A stretch of DNA of 64,000 nt from assembly GCA_964431965.1 (NCBI GenBank), contig CAYSLU010000001.1:87521-151520 (forward strand). The letters are read 5' to 3'. Below are positions 60,816 through 64,000 of the stretch, piece by piece (position 1 is the stretch's first letter; each line of letters begins with the position of its first letter). The translations under genes and the position numbers were made by a program. Below the pieces are notes generated by a model. The model saw nothing but the letters and a program-made list of their open reading frames with translations, was not told where the DNA came from and did not search any database. This DNA comes from CAYSLU01 sp964431965. Lineage in GTDB: Bacteria > Verrucomicrobiota > Kiritimatiellia > CAIKKV01 > CAYSLU01.

Positions 60816-62293
60816 CCTTGGCCGGGCCTCCGGTTGGGGCGCAAAGGTGGGGGGCGGGACTTTTTTCGGAAACCGGTCGATCGAGTTTCTTTTCCTCAGT
60901 ATGGGCGCGACATCGCGTCCGCGCAAGGAAGGGGGACAGGTGATGCGTAGCGCGCGGATCAAGGAAACAGGGGCGGCATTCTACCACATCATGTCGCGAG
61001 TTGTGGACCGGCGGATGATCTTCGACAGCGACGAAAAGGAGCGCTTTCGCGAGTTGATGCGGGCGTGCGAGGCGTTCTGCGCAGTACAAGTCGTCACTTG
61101 GGCAGTGCTCGATAATCACTTCCATATCCTGCTGCATGTTCCAGCACGCCAAATGGTTAGCGATGAAGAGTTGGTGCAACGGCTCGAATCGCTTTACGGA
61201 ACGAAAGCCGCTCGGGAGGTCGAGCGCAAGCTCCAGCGTTATCGACAAGCCGGCGAGCACGAGGCGGCCGAGCGACTCAAGGGCCGCTATACGCGGCGCA
61301 TGTACGACTTGTCGGAGTTCGCCAAGACGCTCAAGCAGAGGCTGACCCAGTCGTACAACCGGCGACACCGCCGAAAGGGCACGCTGTGGGAGGAACGCTT
61401 CAAGAGCATCATCGTGCAGGGGGCGCGCCTCGCGTTGTTGACGGCCGCTGCGTATATCGATCTGAACGCAGTGCGGGCGAGGATGGTCGCAGATCCGAAG
61501 GACTATCGCTTCAGCGGTTACGGCGAAGCGCTGGGCGGTTCGGCGGACGCCCGGGGCGGACTGGGGTTGGCGATGAGCGAGTCGGGGCGGAGTGCGGACT
61601 GGGCGCGAGTAAGCGCGGAGTACCGGATCTTTCTGTACGGTCAGGGCCAGGAGCGCGGGCGCGATCAGGGGGGCGAACCACTGAGTCCCGGAATTCCGGC
61701 AGATCAGGTGGCGGCGGTGTTGGCCCGTGGCGGAGAACTCAGCCGCGCAGAGCTCTTGCGCTGCCGCGTGCGCTACTTTACCGACGGAGCCGTGCTGGGC
61801 AGCCGTGCGTATGTCGACGAGGTGCTTGAACGTCATCGGTCGCTCTTCGGACGCAAGCGTCGTTCAATATCCCGGCCGATGCGCGGCGGGGCCGTCTGGG
61901 GCGACCTCACCACCGCTCGGCATCTGCGTCTCGATCCGATCTGTCGGCCGGAAGAGCGGGAAGGTTCGCCCGTAGGCGGGGAGCCGACTGATAGTTCGCC
62001 TCGTTTGGCCAGCTCCTGATTGGAGAAGGCGCGCCGCATGAGTGAGCGGCGACCTGCTGATCGCTGGACGAGCCCGTCCTCGGTTTCCGCGCATCGGTCT
62101 GCGCGCTCACGAATCATCTGCCCTGTGCATATCTTCGCACCATGGGACGGCATTGTCCTGGCGACTTCTCCGTGAGGGGCTCCCTGTCCCAGTCAGGCCA
62201 TGCCCTGATGCAATGAGTTGCATCGCCCTGGGGAGTTCCGATCGCAATCGAGACCATGAGGGTGCGAGACAGGACGATGAGTGTCTGTCCCTT
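60805..62293 (+). mobile_element. RAYT-like transposable element with 11-bp inverted ends
   Basis: AAGGGACAGAC (60805-60815) and GTCTGTCCCTT (62283-62293) bracket a Y1-type transposase gene with ~128 bases of leader and ~264 bases of trailing non-coding sequence. No target duplication is visible, as expected for HUH/Y1 enzymes. The leader contains a G-rich and a T6 tract near 60848-60876. Confidence 0.55.
60943..62019 (+). CDS. REP-associated tyrosine transposase (Y1/IS200-like)
   Basis: A 358-residue protein. It begins MRSARIKETGAAFYHIMSRV followed by VDRRMIF, typical of RAYT transposases of the PVC group. The metal-binding HUH motif is NHFHILLHV (~residues 58-60). The later segment YNRRHRRKGTLWEERFKSII and AAYIDLNAVRARMVADPKDY followed by RFSGYGEA is the conserved block with the catalytic Tyr. 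The C-terminal ~150 residues are a family extension ending in RRSISRPMRGGAVWGDLTTA. The ATG at 60943 follows GGGGGA; an in-frame ATG at 60901 is an alternative. Such enzymes cut and move single-stranded REP hairpins. It appears intact. Confidence 0.88.
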   Translation: MRSARIKETGAAFYHIMSRVVDRRMIFDSDEKERFRELMRACEAFCAVQVVTWAVLDNHFHILLHVPARQMVSDEELVQRLESLYGTKAAREVERKLQRYRQAGEHEAAERLKGRYTRRMYDLSEFAKTLKQRLTQSYNRRHRRKGTLWEERFKSIIVQGARLALLTAAAYIDLNAVRARMVADPKDYRFSGYGEALGGSADARGGLGLAMSESGRSADWARVSAEYRIFLYGQGQERGRDQGGEPLSPGIPADQVAAVLARGGELSRAELLRCRVRYFTDGAVLGSRAYVDEVLERHRSLFGRKRRSISRPMRGGAVWGDLTTARHLRLDPICRPEEREGSPVGGEPTDSSPRLASS

Positions 62294-62400
62294 GAGAACG
62301 TTGAGAATCCTTGATGATCTGCCCGGCCGCGGCGCCGTCGAGCCAGAGGTCGATCCCGTCGGTGTCGCCGGTTGTCTGGCTCCGTAACTGAACCGCGCGT
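62020..62400. other. Non-coding interval with transposon end
   Basis: It contains the right end of the RAYT-like element (to 62293) and ~107 further bases. On the minus strand 62300-62400 reads DGIDLWLDGAAAGQIIKDS in one frame, possibly the remnant of a gene cut by the insertion, but I cannot name it. Confidence 0.4.
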
Positions 62401-63126
62401 TCATCGCGGGCCACTGCTTTCGGTCACGAGGAGCCGGTCCGGCTTACACTCAACAGGCTCGGACACAAGGTCTCCCATCCAGTCCGGCAAGGGCGAGAGC
62501 ATGAAGCGATAGGCGGGCCGGCGCTGGCGGATGCGCAGGGGCTCAGGTCTCGACAGCCCCTCATCAGCCGGAAGAGCATAGTCCTCGAGCTTTACCGTGA
62601 AACTGTATGCAGGTCTACCTGCGCGAGCTGGCCACCAATAGTATGGAAACGCCAGCCCTCCCGGCTCCACCACATGCTCATGCCCTTGCGGAGTGGTCAC
62701 TCCGCCCATCGTACGAATGATCCGCAGCGCAGATGATGTGTGTGACAACCACTGCCCGGTGCCTGCATCGTACCGCTCAACACTGACGAGCTCGTTGTAG
62801 CCAACGTCGAGATCGAGGTACCGTGCGGGCCGATCGGAAACGTTGCGGATCCAACACGTAACCACATTGCTGCCCGTGTAAGCGCAGGACAACGCAAACG
62901 CATTCGTTACGCCGCTGCGGGCAACCGCCTCATCTTCCCTGGAACCGAGCGGAACGCGATTCGCGGCGCCGATCCATCCGTCACTACGGAACCGGAGCTG
63001 CTCAACGTCCTCCAAACGAAGGGTGGCCTCGTCTGGCGCAGTTCGGTCGCTCGTCTTCCTCTCAAGGGACCTCTCCGAGCATCCCACCATGAGACCGAGG
63101 AGCAGGACGTATAGCGTAGTTCTCAT
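62401..63126 (-). CDS. Hypothetical lipoprotein
   Basis: A 241-residue protein with a type II signal peptide: MRTTLYVLLLGLMVGC, lipobox LMVGC with the acylated Cys at residue 16. The mature part includes a beta-rich region (FALSCAYTGSNVVTCWIRNV; RYLDLDVGYNELVSVERYDA) and a C-terminal segment PAYRFMLSPLPDWMGDLVSE. It looks like an immunoglobulin- or CBM-like fold, with no catalytic motif visible. The ATG at 63126 gives the standard lipoprotein signal. It lies between the RAYT-like element and the RHH/PIN module; no functional link is apparent. Confidence 0.72.
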   Translation of the reverse strand: MRTTLYVLLLGLMVGCSERSLERKTSDRTAPDEATLRLEDVEQLRFRSDGWIGAANRVPLGSREDEAVARSGVTNAFALSCAYTGSNVVTCWIRNVSDRPARYLDLDVGYNELVSVERYDAGTGQWLSHTSSALRIIRTMGGVTTPQGHEHVVEPGGLAFPYYWWPARAGRPAYSFTVKLEDYALPADEGLSRPEPLRIRQRRPAYRFMLSPLPDWMGDLVSEPVECKPDRLLVTESSGPR

Positions 63127-63294
63127 TGTCTGCAACTCAGCTTGTGTTCGGCAGCAGCCGCACGAAGCGTACGCGGGCAGCGGGTGCTGGCCGTCGTGAC
63201 CATGCCTTCTCCGTTGCCGCGCGGAGTCTCGACCCCAGCGCGTTCATGGTCCTCAGGATGGTGTCCAAGGCCGGGCTTCGCTCGCCCGACAGTG

Positions 63295-63708
63295 CTACTG
63301 CCTCCGTGGCGTCTGTCTGCACTCATCCCAGAACTGCCGAGGGGTCATGATGATCGGAGGCCCTGACCATCCCGACTCCAGCAGGTCCTTGTCACCTGTG
63401 ACCAGGGCTTGCGCCTTGGCTGATTGAGACAGCCCGAGGAGGTAGACGTCTCTGGGATCGCGACAGGTGCCTGCCGGAAGAGCCGCTGGAGTCGCCACTG
63501 TGGCGTTGTTCCGCAGGAGGCGACAGAAGTCGAGAGCCGCGACTCCCGGAACCTTGATCCGCCGAATCAGGATGCGATGAACTTCATCGAGCAGTTCCTC
63601 CGAAACGATCAGATCATGCTCCTCGAGACAAAGCTCCAGCAAGGATTCGCACAGGCCGCGGCCGGCGACGGCTGCGATCAGCACGTTGGCGTCCAGAATG
63701 ACCCTCAT
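63295..63708 (-). CDS. PIN-domain toxin (COG1569-like)
   Basis: A 137-residue protein starting MRVILDANVLIAAVAGRGLC, with the first metal-binding Asp at residue 6. A conserved Glu lies in LIVSEELLDEVHRIL (~38-42), a DPRDVYLLGLSQSAKAQALV block carries Asp at about 88 and 91, and VTGDKDLLE provides the last Asp (~107). This is the COG1569 type of PIN protein (putative toxin-antitoxin toxin) rather than the classical VapC type. It overlaps the antitoxin gene by four bases. It is predicted to be an RNA-cleaving toxin. Confidence 0.85.
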   Translation of the reverse strand: MRVILDANVLIAAVAGRGLCESLLELCLEEHDLIVSEELLDEVHRILIRRIKVPGVAALDFCRLLRNNATVATPAALPAGTCRDPRDVYLLGLSQSAKAQALVTGDKDLLESGWSGPPIIMTPRQFWDECRQTPRRQ

Positions 63709-63920
63709 GGCAAGGCCTTGAAAACGTCCTCGTCGGTCACGAGTCCCTGAGCCTCGGCAAACGGCAGGATCCTGCGCCGCAGAGACCGAAACTGCTGAAC
63801 AGCCACATGCCGGCGGAGTGAATCGCGCACGATGTCGCTGACGGCCTTGTGCTCCTGGCGACTGAGCTCTTTCAGGTCTGCACGCAACTGGTCAGGAAGG
63901 CGGATCGTCAGTGTTGTCAT
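63705..63920 (-). CDS. RHH (CopG-type) antitoxin
   Basis: A 71-residue protein with the RHH start MTTLTIRLPDQLRADLKELS and second helix VSDIVRDSLRRHVAVQQF, then a tail PFAEAQGLVTDEDVFKALP that would bind the toxin. It is followed, with a four-base overlap, by the PIN toxin gene. Unlike several other toxin-antitoxin genes in the window it has a leader with a ribosome-site-like AAGGGATGA. The promoter and a matching inverted repeat lie at 63938-63973. Confidence 0.85.
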   Translation of the reverse strand: MTTLTIRLPDQLRADLKELSRQEHKAVSDIVRDSLRRHVAVQQFRSLRRRILPFAEAQGLVTDEDVFKALP

Positions 63921-63937
63921 GTCTTCATCCCTTTCGT

Positions 63938-63973
63938 GTGTTACAACGTAGCACGTCGAATGCGGTGCGTCAA
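63938..63973 (-). promoter_or_regulatory. Promoter and operator of the RHH/PIN module
   Basis: On the minus strand TTGACG (63973-63968), a 17-base spacer and TACGTT (63950-63945). An imperfect inverted repeat GTGTTAC-AAC-GTAGCAC (63938-63954) covers the -10 box, the expected place for RHH autorepression. Confidence 0.55.
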
Positions 63974-64000
63974 TGGCGATGGTTGCGTGTCATCTGCAGT

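Noticed and set aside
60682..61836. A 384-residue minus-strand frame
   Set aside because: It is antisense to the RAYT transposase, whose HUH motif and conserved blocks are clear.
1..64000. tRNA, rRNA or riboswitch genes
   Set aside because: No cloverleaf-like or conserved rRNA sequence was recognised by eye; a covariance-model scan would be needed to be sure.

Overview
The window looks like part of a metagenome-assembled genome of a GC-rich bacterium from the PVC group (Kiritimatiellota, Lentisphaerota or Planctomycetota are the best guesses). The reasons are many secreted polysaccharide-active enzymes, several very large PQQ-type beta-propeller proteins, lipoproteins, a REP-associated transposase of a type common in that group, and dense intergenic palindromic repeats. 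This is inference; no rRNA or marker gene is present. Four runs of exactly 100 N are scaffold placeholders, and one of them (25460-25559) is almost certainly false because the same 55 bases lie on both sides.

Layout. 1-5 kb: the end of an Fe-S flavo-oxidoreductase, a lipoprotein, three adjacent toxin-antitoxin modules (MazEF, BrnTA, Phd/VapC) and a membrane-anchored metallophosphoesterase. 5.6-14 kb (+): a five-gene set (kelch protein, alpha/beta hydrolase, GH20 hexosaminidase, GH20/GH67-like glycosidase, 13-Asp-box propeller), none with an obvious signal peptide. 14.2-17.4 kb (-): the first PQQ/Rossmann/PQQ protein. 17.5-19.2 kb: a HepT relic, an MBL hydrolase and two small insertion elements. 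19.2-24.9 kb (-): a nine-gene arsenic operon. 25-27 kb (-): a heparinase II/III-like protein. 27-33 kb (+): an exported protein, then three tandem paralogous exported TPR-like proteins with duplicated leaders. 33.1-33.8 kb: a fourth toxin-antitoxin module. 34-51.9 kb (-): polysaccharide-enzyme genes interleaved with two more PQQ/Rossmann/PQQ paralogues, SGNH hydrolases, a GH16 enzyme, two lyase-like proteins, a VapBC module and a GntR/LacI-type regulator. 52-60.7 kb (-): three heparinase-like genes that overlap end to start, behind an alpha-L-fucosidase, followed by gene relics. 60.8-62.3 kb: a RAYT-like transposon. 62.4-64 kb: a lipoprotein and an RHH/PIN toxin-antitoxin pair.

How it fits together. 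Most of the window is a glycan-degradation island: fucosidase, hexosaminidase, GH16, esterase or SGNH deacylases and several heparinase/alginate-lyase-like enzymes, consistent with attack on sulfated or acetylated, fucose- and hexosamine-containing polysaccharides. The PQQ/Rossmann/PQQ proteins are embedded in these clusters. Three full-length copies plus a head relic and a tail relic suggest an expanding and decaying lineage-specific family of unknown function.

Mobile and repeated DNA is the other theme. Two copies of a palindromic element of about 130 bp carry perfect 10-bp target duplications, and an uninterrupted target sequence exists elsewhere in the window. A 144-bp element has 13-bp perfect inverted ends and its own 10-bp duplication. 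A two-hairpin repeat occurs five times, and a 7-bp tandem repeat lies between two genes. Several toxin-antitoxin and regulator genes have promoter-like boxes ending only 6-11 bases before the start codon, suggesting leaderless transcripts.
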